DNA from: Bacteroidales bacterium
Lineage (GTDB): Bacteria; Bacteroidota; Bacteroidia; Bacteroidales; UBA932
Direction of reading: 5' to 3'
NCBI GenBank assembly: GCA_024398095.1
Contig: JAKSJK010000013.1
Location: 1 to 40,644, forward strand
DNA length: 40,644 nt
Positions 32,837 to 40,366 of the stretch are shown here, in pieces. The notes beneath the pieces are model-generated. The model ran no database searches. It saw only the letters and a program-made list of their open reading frames with translations, and was not told the origin of the DNA. Made by a program: the position numbers and the translations under genes. Every line of letters starts with the position of its first letter. Within the stretch, counting starts at the first letter, position 1.

Positions 32837-32881
32837 AAGTAGAGAGCCTGTTCCGCTCCTTAAAAATGCACAATAAGAGCA

Positions 32882-35848
32882 TTACTGCTCACTTTCCGGA
32901 ACATCTTCTTCAATATTACTGGTCGACAATCGCAGTTCGCGATATTCATCAATACCGAAAGAAGAACTCTCATTGAAATAGTATTTCCCGTATAACTGAA
33001 TATGATTCCAGTTCAATGGAGAGATATGTTGGAGAAGACTCTCATCCAGTCCACCTATATTTCGTTTGTGTTCTATTGCTCTCGTCAAGTAAACAGTGTT
33101 CCAAATTACGATAGCATTCAAAAGGATGTTGAGACAGCTTGCTCTTTGCAACTGCTCCTGAAGGTCTTTTTCACGAAGATTTCCTGACTTCCCAAAAAAC
33201 AAGGCCCGTGCAAGTCCATTCATCGCCTCTCCTTTGTTCAATCCGACAAGGATTTCCCTTCTGAGGCTTGTATCAGAGAGATACTTCAGAATGAATATGG
33301 ACTTTTCGATCCTTCCCATCTCTTTAAGGGCCTTTGCGATGGAGTTCTGCCTGGAGTAAGAGCCGAGCCTGCTCATTACCGTATCAGCCGAAACATATCC
33401 AGCCTTGATGGAATAAGCAATTCTGAGGACATCATCGTAATTCTCTTCGATAATCTTTGTGTTTATGTTTCGCATTGAAACACCCTCAAGCGTTCGAGCC
33501 ACTTTGACCCCGGGAATTGTATAAAGGACGCAGTCAGAAATATCTCTTATTCGCGGGGCGAACATAAAGCCAAGAAGATGCGAAAGCCCGAAAATCTGGT
33601 CAGTATAGCCAGCCGTATCCGTATAGTGCTTTTCAATCTCGAGTTCGGACTCATGATGGAGCACACCATCTATTACATGTACCGCGTCACGGATATTCGT
33701 ATTGATAACGTTAATATAAAACGTTGAATATTCGTCACTTGTATGTCTGTACAGTGTCACGCCCTTGGCTGAACCATAATGTGGATTATGTGATGCAAGC
33801 AATGATCTGACTCCGCATATTACTCGCATCCCGTCACTTGAGGATGTAGTTCCATCACCCCAGTTCTTTGCCAACGGCAGATGGTGCTGATAGTTGACCA
33901 ATGTAGCTTGTGCACGTTTCAATGTATCATCGTATAGTCTCCAGTTGGCCATAGTACTCAGGCTGGCATACGAGACATCGTCAGTGCTTTCCGACATCTT
34001 TTGGAGACCAATGTTCAATCCCATAGCAGAAATTGCGGCTATGATCGCCGGTTCATCTTTCTTTGCCGGTCTCTGACCTGTTGTCATATGTGTAAACTCG
34101 TTCAGGAAGTGTGTCCATCTGTTCACTTCGAAAAGGATTTCGGATATAGTCACTCGTGGCAGCATAGAGTATAAATCTGCACTTAGTCTGGACGCGCCTT
34201 CCGGAACATCATTCTCCAGCCGTTCTGGATGGAGTCTGCAATCTTTCTTTTTCAGTTTGGAGAATTCGTCCTTCTGGCGGTCAATTGCCGCAAAGATATC
34301 CTCCAAGTCTTTCATTCGTGCTTGAATATACGAGTTGTAATCCGCCCCAACACCTAATTCCGATTTGTCAAAACTATCAGCAGGCACGAGTTTGGATTCA
34401 AGGCTGTTGTACTTGTCGCTTCCTTCAACCCATACGTCTCCAGACCGGATTTGGCCACGAAGTTCCATCGTTGTGGCAACAAGATATGCCTCCCTTTTTA
34501 TCTCACCAGCTGAAATTTTCACATAAGGCATCCAATCATCCTTTATGAATGACAGAGGGGTGTCGGAAGGCAATGCCGGTTTTTTATCAAATGAGGCTTG
34601 GATAACTGCCAGTGCCTTCATTAAATCATTGGAGGAACTTCCAGACGGTCTGAAAGAGATCTGTTTCAACATGAGCGGAACATATCTTCTCAACACATAG
34701 TACCCGGACAGCATTTTCTCATGATAGGTCAAATCCCCCTCGTGAGGAGTAAACTTGCTTTCGAGTTTTTCACGCAGTTCATCAAGGGTGGTCACACGCT
34801 CAAGCACCGTTCTCAAGTCTTTTCCTGATTCCAAGGCATCATAGATGCTCTCGCCCAATTTATGGAAATACCGGTAGTTCCTGTCTATCTCTTCCTTTTT
34901 GTCCATGAAGAATGCCGATGCTGACTTCTTGGCATCTGACTCCAGTTTGGCGATGATTTTATCATTCATTTCAACGGCCATGTCCGTTAACCAGAACTGC
35001 TGCTGATAGACCAACAATGTGAGGAGCGCATACTTCTTCTTACTCGCAAATCTTTTAAGCTTATATGGGGTGTACCGTTGTGCCTGCTTGGAAAGGACCT
35101 TCAACATGTTGGGATGAATATCGTCAATCCTGTCAGGAAGCCCGACATCTTTGACCGATGCCAACTTGTCCAGGATGTCCTTGAATGTATTGCTGTTCCA
35201 TTTGCCCGACACTTCCTTGATGTCAAAGAGTCCGGAAGTCCTTCCGCCGTCCAGTTCCATCAATTTGTCCAACTGTTCCTTCTGCGAATCTGATAGAAGT
35301 CCGTCAATCATATTGTATATTCTTTCCTCCTCATTGTTGACGGCATCGCGTACGCTTCTCTCGATAGATGTAATTCTCGGTGGAATTATTCTGTGGGCTA
35401 TAGCATACCGTATGGTCTCCTTGATGATTGACATCAGGTCATTCATCTTTTTGGCACATTCGTTTATGAAGGAGTCGATTTCCGGGCATGATGAGTAAAG
35501 ACGGTAGCCATACACTGAACAGATCTCAAGGATATGATTATGCCTGGTGTTGCGATTCTCACCGTATTTTTCAATGCACGCAGGCGGCACCTGAACCCGA
35601 CTTGCAACATATTCAATCACCTTAGGCGCCACATAAGACAATGCACTGTACGGCCAGCCCTTATGCCTCAGGCAACATAAGGTCATCGCAAAACCCAAGC
35701 GGTTCTCGTCACCCCTGTGGGTGTTCACAATCTGCAGGTCTTCTTCACGCAGGGAATAGAAATACTCGAGCTCATCGTCAGTGATCGTCTCCGGCACGGA
35801 AGTGAACTCGAGTCTCTGCGCATCAGACAAAAGTATCTGGCTTGGCAT
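32882..35848 (-). CDS. tnpA: Tn3-family transposase
   Basis: 988 aa, full length for TnpA (about 950-1000). The N-terminal DNA-binding part contains SDAQRLEFTSVPE and LGFAMTLCCLRHKGWPY. The C-terminal DDE domain keeps SSSDGMRV (first Asp), HYTDTAGYTDQIFGL (second Asp) and the late Glu/Asn block GEAMNGLARALFFG with LNAIVIWNT. It catalyses replicative transposition from the 38-bp ends. The start is 5 nt beyond the tnpR stop on the same strand, so tnpR-tnpA is one unit as in Tn21-like elements. No frameshift is seen, so the protein is probably active. Confidence 0.95.
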   Translation of the reverse strand: MPSQILLSDAQRLEFTSVPETITDDELEYFYSLREEDLQIVNTHRGDENRLGFAMTLCCLRHKGWPYSALSYVAPKVIEYVASRVQVPPACIEKYGENRNTRHNHILEICSVYGYRLYSSCPEIDSFINECAKKMNDLMSIIKETIRYAIAHRIIPPRITSIERSVRDAVNNEEERIYNMIDGLLSDSQKEQLDKLMELDGGRTSGLFDIKEVSGKWNSNTFKDILDKLASVKDVGLPDRIDDIHPNMLKVLSKQAQRYTPYKLKRFASKKKYALLTLLVYQQQFWLTDMAVEMNDKIIAKLESDAKKSASAFFMDKKEEIDRNYRYFHKLGESIYDALESGKDLRTVLERVTTLDELREKLESKFTPHEGDLTYHEKMLSGYYVLRRYVPLMLKQISFRPSGSSSNDLMKALAVIQASFDKKPALPSDTPLSFIKDDWMPYVKISAGEIKREAYLVATTMELRGQIRSGDVWVEGSDKYNSLESKLVPADSFDKSELGVGADYNSYIQARMKDLEDIFAAIDRQKDEFSKLKKKDCRLHPERLENDVPEGASRLSADLYSMLPRVTISEILFEVNRWTHFLNEFTHMTTGQRPAKKDEPAIIAAISAMGLNIGLQKMSESTDDVSYASLSTMANWRLYDDTLKRAQATLVNYQHHLPLAKNWGDGTTSSSDGMRVICGVRSLLASHNPHYGSAKGVTLYRHTSDEYSTFYINVINTNIRDAVHVIDGVLHHESELEIEKHYTDTAGYTDQIFGLSHLLGFMFAPRIRDISDCVLYTIPGVKVARTLEGVSMRNINTKIIEENYDDVLRIAYSIKAGYVSADTVMSRLGSYSRQNSIAKALKEMGRIEKSIFILKYLSDTSLRREILVGLNKGEAMNGLARALFFGKSGNLREKDLQEQLQRASCLNILLNAIVIWNTVYLTRAIEHKRNIGGLDESLLQHISPLNWNHIQLYGKYYFNESSSFGIDEYRELRLSTSNIEEDVPESEQ

Positions 35849-35853
35849 GGTTG

Positions 35854-36447
35854 TTATTGTTGCTTCTGTTGCTTCTGTTGTTTCTCCTGTTCCTCCTTGC
35901 GACGATTGATGTATTTGTACAGAGTGCGTCTGCTGACACCTGTAGTGCTTGTTATCTCTGACACGGGGTAATTCCTGGAGTCATACAGAGTCAATGCCTG
36001 TTCGATAAGTTTCTTGTCCTTTGGAGGTCTGCCACCCATCCTTCCACGAGCTCTAGCGGAAGCAAGACCCTCCATTGTGCGTTCATGGATGAGGTCCCTC
36101 TCGAACTGGCTCACTCCGCTGAAGATCGTAAACAGAAGACGCCCCTGCGGGGTTGTGGTGTCAAGCCACGGTTCCTTGAGCGACCGGATGTTCGCTCCGG
36201 CCTTCTCTATCTGCTCGACCAAATCGAACAAGTCCTTTACCGAACGGCTCAATCTTGTAAGCTCACATATTATAATTGTGTCTCCCTGACGGAGCATGTC
36301 CATCATTCGGAGAAGCTCCGGACGATCCTTTCTGGTTCCGGTGAACTTTTCCTGAAATATGCGTTCGCAACCCTGGGCATTGAGGGCATCTATCTGCCAG
36401 TCCAGATTCTGGTCGTCCGTTGAACAGCGGGCATATCCAAGTACCAT
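35854..36447 (-). CDS. tnpR: Serine resolvase of the Tn3-type element
   Basis: 197 aa. The catalytic domain has YARCSTDDQN with nucleophile Ser9, ERIFQEKFTGTRKDRPEL, VCELTRLSRS-like ICELTRLSRS, FSGVSQFERDLIHERT and ARARGRMGGRP. The C-terminal helix-turn-helix (about 150-185) ends SRRTLYKYINRR. The protein ends in a low-complexity EEQEKQQKQQKQQ tail encoded by 9-bp repeats. It resolves cointegrates at a res site, usually just upstream of tnpR. Here only 12 bp separate tnpR from the RhuM-Fic stop, so res would overlap that gene or lie elsewhere. Confidence 0.94.
   Translation of the reverse strand: MVLGYARCSTDDQNLDWQIDALNAQGCERIFQEKFTGTRKDRPELLRMMDMLRQGDTIIICELTRLSRSVKDLFDLVEQIEKAGANIRSLKEPWLDTTTPQGRLLFTIFSGVSQFERDLIHERTMEGLASARARGRMGGRPPKDKKLIEQALTLYDSRNYPVSEITSTTGVSRRTLYKYINRRKEEQEKQQKQQKQQ
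35858..35886. repeat. 9-bp tandem repeats at the 3' end of tnpR
   Basis: Three near-copies of a TGTTGCTTC unit encode the KQQ repeats of the resolvase tail on the minus strand. They may vary in number without breaking the frame. Confidence 0.6.
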
Positions 36448-36459
36448 ACCTATTATATA

Positions 36460-37482
36460 TTATCTGTTGCTAGTGTTGATGAGATTGACGATGACCTTGA
36501 CCATCATGTCCATCTCGCCGGTCTTGCTTTCCGCAATCATCAGAGTCAGCGCTACAAGGGCATTGTCGGCGATCCTTTTGCTTCCATCCTCGCCATAAAG
36601 GATTCCGTTGTTCTCCATGAACCAGAGGAACAAGGTCGCGGCAATTCTCTTGTTGCCGTCAGTGAATGAATGATTCTTTGTGACCAGATAAAGAAGCACG
36701 GCAGCCTTTTCCTCTATGGACGGATATAAGTCCTGCCCGTCCCAGGTCTGGTAGATCTGTCCGATGGAACTCTTGAAGGACTCGTCTTTCTCCCTGCCGA
36801 AAAGTGTACTTTCGCCGAATTTTTCCTTGAGCCCGTTGATGACATCCATTGCGTTCTCGTAGGTGGCGTGGAATGTCTCTTTCCCGGATGTGTTCCTGAT
36901 TTCAAGGCTCTGGTAGTCATATCCATCGAGAGTATCGAGGGCATACGTGTAATCTCGAACGACATCGAATATCGACCGGACCTGCTCATCTGCTCCAGTT
37001 TCAAGTCGCAGCAGCGTACGTCCCATCGTATCTACAAGTGCCTTGAGCTCGTTATAGCGCTCCTGAATGAGGTTGTTCTTGACGGCATATCCCTTGATGA
37101 GATAGTCTTTCAGGACGGAGTTGGCCCAACGCCTGAAAATTATACCGTTTCTGCTCTTAACCCTGAAACCGACCGAGGTAATCATCTCCAGGCTGTAGTA
37201 TTCGGGATATTGAGTCTGTTCGAAGCCTTCCCTTCGGCCGTATTTCTTGGGTGTCGCAAATTTTGCGACTACCGGCTCGCCTGCCAGTTCCTCCCTCAAG
37301 GCGTTGTTGACATGTTTGCCGATTGTCTTCACATCCCTGCCGAACAGTATGGCCATCTGCTGACGGGTAAGCCATACCGTTTCGTTTTCAAGCTTCACTT
37401 CAAGACTGGTCTGCCCGTCCGGGGCCTGATAGAGAATGATCCCGCCCTTTCCTTCCTCTTCGATGATGATGTCCTTGCCCAT
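36460..37482 (-). CDS. RhuM-Fic fusion protein (Fic/Doc-type toxin candidate)
   Basis: 340 aa. The N-terminal RhuM-like domain (about 1-150) has ILYQAPDGQTSLEVKLENETVWLTRQQMAILFGRD, KHVNNALREEL and FRRWANSVLKDYLIKGYAVK. The C-terminal Fic domain (about 190-340) has the catalytic HSFTDGNKRIA (His271, Asp275, Asn277, Lys278, Arg279), the HxFxDGNKR form close to Doc. Fic proteins AMPylate or, in Doc, phosphorylate targets such as EF-Tu. A clear inhibitory S/TxxxE(G/N) helix was not recognised. The gene lies 12 nt upstream of tnpR on the same strand, so it is probably a passenger. Biological function of RhuM-Fic proteins is not established. Confidence 0.85.
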   Translation of the reverse strand: MGKDIIIEEEGKGGIILYQAPDGQTSLEVKLENETVWLTRQQMAILFGRDVKTIGKHVNNALREELAGEPVVAKFATPKKYGRREGFEQTQYPEYYSLEMITSVGFRVKSRNGIIFRRWANSVLKDYLIKGYAVKNNLIQERYNELKALVDTMGRTLLRLETGADEQVRSIFDVVRDYTYALDTLDGYDYQSLEIRNTSGKETFHATYENAMDVINGLKEKFGESTLFGREKDESFKSSIGQIYQTWDGQDLYPSIEEKAAVLLYLVTKNHSFTDGNKRIAATLFLWFMENNGILYGEDGSKRIADNALVALTLMIAESKTGEMDMMVKVIVNLINTSNR

Positions 37483-37506
37483 TTTCGTTCCGATGCTGAA
37501 TATTTC

Positions 37507-37574
37507 TGTTTACAAAGATAAAATATGGGGTATTATTATATTTTGTTTTTCGCCCAAATTTGTAAACAAAGATA
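37507..37574. repeat. Paired operator-like repeats upstream of RhuM-Fic
   Basis: TGTTTACAAAGATA at 37507-37520 and TGTAAACAAAGATA at 37561-37574 differ at two central bases, and TTTACAAA in one is complementary to TTTGTAAA at the other. Both contain a -7-like TATCTTTG on the minus strand. They are candidates for binding sites of an autoregulator. Confidence 0.45.
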
Positions 37575-37597
37575 GACATATTTTCTACCCAGCCAAA
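37567..37597 (-). promoter_or_regulatory. Putative promoter for RhuM-Fic
   Basis: On the minus strand TTTG (37597-37594) and TATCTTTG (37574-37567) are 19 nt apart, a near-perfect Bacteroidales promoter. The expected leader is about 75-80 nt and includes the second operator-like copy. Confidence 0.6.
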
Positions 37598-37715
37598 ACC
37601 TTTTCGAGAAAATGTGCACAAAACGAAGGTTTTGTATACAAGCAATCCGTATATATCATGAACATATATATATTATATATATGGAATACTATACGCATGT
37701 TCTTTGTTTTGTATA

Positions 37716-37745
37716 TTTGATTTTCAAATATAATATCTATCTTTG
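37716..37745 (+). promoter_or_regulatory. Putative promoter for the toxin-antitoxin pair
   Basis: TTTG at 37716-37719 and TATCTTTG at 37738-37745 are 18 nt apart. The start codon of the antitoxin lies at 37770. The 287-bp divergent gap is very A/T-rich, and also holds a 10-bp palindrome TTGTATACAA (37632-37641). Confidence 0.6.
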
Positions 37746-37769
37746 CATATGATATATAGATTATAGGAT

Positions 37770-38021
37770 ATGAATACTGCTGCAATTCAAACAAAAAGAA
37801 AGAACATTGACATCCGCGAGGATGTATACCGCTTCCTTTCCATTAAAGCTGCCGCTTCCGGTACCAACCTCAAAAGTTACATTGAGGCTCTTCTCGAAAA
37901 AGACGTGGAGGACATGAATGAGTCTGCAACATACCAGTACCTTTGTGATGTCCGTCCCGACGGAGATGTTGTGCTTACAGAGGAAGAGACTAGGGACTTC
38001 GAGAACTGGCTTGGTTTATGA
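37770..38021 (+). CDS. Ribbon-helix-helix antitoxin-like protein
   Basis: 83 aa. The N-terminal half (KRKNIDIREDVYRFLSIKAA, then TNLKSYIEALLEKD) has the short strand followed by two helices of a ribbon-helix-helix DNA-binding fold. The C-terminal acidic half (LCDVRPDGDVVLTEEE) would bind and block the toxin. Its stop overlaps the start of the RelE/ParE-like gene by 4 nt (ATGA), the usual coupling in type II toxin-antitoxin operons. It likely represses its own promoter together with the toxin. Confidence 0.82.
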   Translation: MNTAAIQTKRKNIDIREDVYRFLSIKAAASGTNLKSYIEALLEKDVEDMNESATYQYLCDVRPDGDVVLTEEETRDFENWLGL

Positions 38022-38320
38022 AGATAAAGTACTCGAAAGATTTTGAGAAATCAGTCCGCAAGTTGTCAGGCAAGACATTGAATTCCGTCAAGAACACGAT
38101 TCTTGAGGTCAAGAATGCCACAGGCCTGGACGGAATCACCGACTGCAAGAAACTTGTCGGCTATGACAATGTCTATCGCATCCGCATCGGAAGCCTCCGT
38201 GCGTTCTTCATCTTCCACATTCAGATCATTGATGACTGCGTATTCTTCAAGTACCTTGTACCGAGAGGCGAAGCCTATGACAAGAAATACAAGGAGAAAC
38301 TTCGAACGGATGACAAATAG
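38018..38320 (+). CDS. RelE/ParE-superfamily toxin
   Basis: 100 aa. It has the compact RelE/ParE pattern: MKIKYSKDFEKSVRKL, a helix LNSVKNTILEVKNA, LDGITDCKKLVGYDNVYRIRIGSLRAFF and a C-terminal FKYLVPRGEAYDKKY. The Arg in YRIRIG and the C-terminal Tyr/Lys are candidate active residues. It could be an mRNA interferase (RelE-like) or a gyrase poison (ParE-like); the sequence alone does not decide. It overlaps the antitoxin gene by 4 nt. Toxin-antitoxin pairs are known passengers of Tn3-family elements. Confidence 0.85.
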   Translation: MKIKYSKDFEKSVRKLSGKTLNSVKNTILEVKNATGLDGITDCKKLVGYDNVYRIRIGSLRAFFIFHIQIIDDCVFFKYLVPRGEAYDKKYKEKLRTDDK

Positions 38321-38430
38321 AGCAACCTATAACTCGGAAATTTCTAACGTTCAACAGAGATACCATATTTTTAATCTATTAAATCCTAGTTATCGGCTAT
38401 ATTAAGAATCGAATTAATTGAAAAGAGATT

Positions 38431-39708
38431 ATGAAATATTACATCAAAATTGTTATTCTTTCTATTTTGGCTCTTGCTTCCTGTCAAAAGCAAGAGGCTA
38501 TTCAAATTTACGAGGTTCCTTCGACCGAGTCCCGAACAATCACACTTAATGATGCACTTGATAATTTACAAAGTCTTCGTTCGGAGCTTTTCCCTGAAAC
38601 CAAGACCTCATTAAATGATGTACAAAGCATTGATGTTTTTGGAAAAATTAAAACAAAATCATCAGTTTCGTCTTTGCCGGACACTCTTTTGTATTTGGTT
38701 AATTTTAAGGAAGGCGGATTTGCGATACTTGCTGGACAAACAAAGCTTTTATATCCGGTCTTCTGCATTACTGATGAAGGAGCGCTTTCTTCAAATCAAA
38801 TGGAAGAAGCTTTGAATAAATTAAACGAAGATTTCTCTACCAAAGCCAACATAGAGGGAGAAGAATTTGAGGATTGTGGAGAGGTTGTCGTTCCGATGAT
38901 GATTCTCTCGTCTGCAATTAATCAGATGGAAATGACCCAGAATGAGTCATTCGAGTATGATACCGTAACAAAGGCGAATACCTATAGGGATATTACGAAA
39001 TGCGGTCCTTTCCTAAAAACAAAATGGCATCAAGAGAGTCCTTTCAATGACTTCCAAAAGAAAGGGTATCCAGCAGGTTGCGTCGCTATAGCTACAGCCC
39101 AAATTCTTGAATTCAATAGGAAATACGACACCTCAAATATAAATCAGCGATTTGACTGGACGTTGTTGGAAACAGTCAATAATTGCTCGAACGTATATTA
39201 CTACGGATCCGCTTCTGCTAAACAAGAGGCAAGCAAATTATTGGAGTATGTTGGCAATAAAGATAATTGTAATATAACATATAAAAGCGGAGGTTCATCT
39301 GGCAATGCTGATGGCGCAAAGCGAACATTTAAGAATTTTAAGTATTGTAACGTCGATAAGTCCTTGGGATTTGAGAAAAATGATCGGAATAAAGTCATTG
39401 CACAGTTGACAAGAGGCTTGCCTGTTTATATGGACGGATCTTATAAATTGAGTTCTGGGCATGCCTGGGTTATTGATGGCCTTTATGTAAGGGAAGTTCT
39501 GGATGCAAATACCCATGACCACGTAAGAACAGAGAATCTTTTCCATATCAATTGGGGATGGTTAGGACAATCAGACGGATACTATACACAAGGTGTATTC
39601 GATACATCACAACGAGTAGATACAGAGGCAGGAGTTGATACTGGTCACATGTCTTCTAGACACCAGTATACTTGGAATTACAGAACAATTGTATATGACT
39701 TAGAATAA
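38431..39708 (+). CDS. C10-family cysteine protease (streptopain-like) lipoprotein
   Basis: 425 aa. Lipobox Cys18 (LALASC). An N-terminal pro-region (about 20-190) follows the C10 layout, including NFKEGGFAILAG and PVFCITDEG. The protease domain holds the nucleophile Cys217 in YPAGCVAIATAQIL, the catalytic His344 in SSGHAWVIDGL and FHINWGW near the end. It resembles SpeB and the Bfp proteases of Bacteroides, which are secreted and activated by removal of the pro-region. The gene is visibly A/T-rich compared with the SusCD loci, suggesting recent acquisition. A small lipoprotein gene follows after 9 nt and may encode its inhibitor. The 110-bp gap before it has no clear promoter. Confidence 0.92.
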   Translation: MKYYIKIVILSILALASCQKQEAIQIYEVPSTESRTITLNDALDNLQSLRSELFPETKTSLNDVQSIDVFGKIKTKSSVSSLPDTLLYLVNFKEGGFAILAGQTKLLYPVFCITDEGALSSNQMEEALNKLNEDFSTKANIEGEEFEDCGEVVVPMMILSSAINQMEMTQNESFEYDTVTKANTYRDITKCGPFLKTKWHQESPFNDFQKKGYPAGCVAIATAQILEFNRKYDTSNINQRFDWTLLETVNNCSNVYYYGSASAKQEASKLLEYVGNKDNCNITYKSGGSSGNADGAKRTFKNFKYCNVDKSLGFEKNDRNKVIAQLTRGLPVYMDGSYKLSSGHAWVIDGLYVREVLDANTHDHVRTENLFHINWGWLGQSDGYYTQGVFDTSQRVDTEAGVDTGHMSSRHQYTWNYRTIVYDLE

Positions 39709-39717
39709 TTTGTGACC

Positions 39718-40146
39718 ATGAAAAAGGCATTAATAATTCTCTTGAACACTTTGTTCATCCTTTCTTCCTGCCAAAAAGGTGATTCAAATCTAATGTGGTA
39801 TGGGCCGAAAGAAGTCTCCTCATACGCACAAGAGGTTCGATTCTCTCCAGAAAAAACTGTAAATGTTACATTCAAGATTGTTACTGCTTTTTCTTTTTCA
39901 GATAGAGAAGAAGAGAATATTATCTCACAAGAGGAAATCAATTGTAATCTATCACAAAAGGTAACTATAGAGAATGGCAAACAAAAGATACAGTCCGATT
40001 GGTATATGGTTTATCAGGATGAAAATTCAGATATAGTAATAGATTTGAAAGAATGTAACTGTCCTGTCAGACGACTCTCTATTATTTTTGATGATACAGT
40101 AACTACCGGAGGACACATTATTACTTTCAGACAAGTTGGAAAGTAG
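39718..40146 (+). CDS. Small lipoprotein downstream of the C10 protease, candidate inhibitor
   Basis: 142 aa from the ATG at 39718; an ATG at 39712 would add only two residues. Lipobox Cys18 (ILSSC). The mature part is beta-rich (EVRFSPEKTVNVTFKIVTAF, TTGGHIITFRQVG) with no recognised domain. C10 proteases of streptococci and Bacteroides are often followed by genes for Spi or staphostatin-like inhibitors, so an inhibitory or chaperone role is a fair guess from position alone. The strong A/T bias is shared with the protease gene. A terminator follows. Confidence 0.7.
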   Translation: MKKALIILLNTLFILSSCQKGDSNLMWYGPKEVSSYAQEVRFSPEKTVNVTFKIVTAFSFSDREEENIISQEEINCNLSQKVTIENGKQKIQSDWYMVYQDENSDIVIDLKECNCPVRRLSIIFDDTVTTGGHIITFRQVGK

Positions 40147-40236
40147 ACACTTCATGTGGAAAGAGCCAATCTTCTAATAGCAAAGAGGAGAATAGGGCAT
40201 GTCACCGAATACACATGCAGGATATATTTAATATTC

Positions 40237-40271
40237 TCAGTGCGGACACTAGGGTGTCCGCACTGATTTTT
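40237..40271 (+). terminator. Strong terminator after the C10 operon
   Basis: A 13-bp perfect stem (40237-40249 with 40254-40266), loop TAGG, followed by TTTTT. It lies about 90 nt beyond the small lipoprotein stop. The rest of the 220-bp gap up to the convergent gene shows nothing recognised. Confidence 0.88.
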
Positions 40272-40366
40272 GATGGTTACTATCCCTATAATTAGATGAA
40301 TACGCTGGATATAAATAGCGAGTTCGTACATTAGGCAGGCTTAAAGACATTGTCTTTTAACATTCA

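Larger units (their letters stand above)
32799..36447 (-). mobile_element. Tn3-family transposon, left end to resolvase (right end not located)
   Basis: The span covers the terminal repeat, tnpA and tnpR, which certainly belong to the element. The RhuM-Fic gene and the toxin-antitoxin pair up to 38320 are probably passengers. The left end abuts a truncated host gene, with TTGAC as the 5-bp flank. No reverse complement of the terminal repeat, and no TTGAC after such a repeat, was seen between 36448 and 40644. The right end is therefore lost, diverged or beyond the window. Confidence 0.8.

Noticed and set aside
35858-35886. Short tandem repeats as a CRISPR-like array
   Set aside because: The units are 9 bp, without spacers, and in frame within tnpR.
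37585-37590. CTACCC as part of a right-end Tn3 repeat
   Set aside because: Only the last six bases agree. The spacing to the nearby ATTTGTA does not fit the left repeat, so it is treated as chance.
37632-37641. Palindrome TTGTATACAA as an operator of the toxin-antitoxin pair
   Set aside because: It is short and A/T-rich and lies about 75 nt before the likely -33 element. It is noted but not supported as a separate feature.
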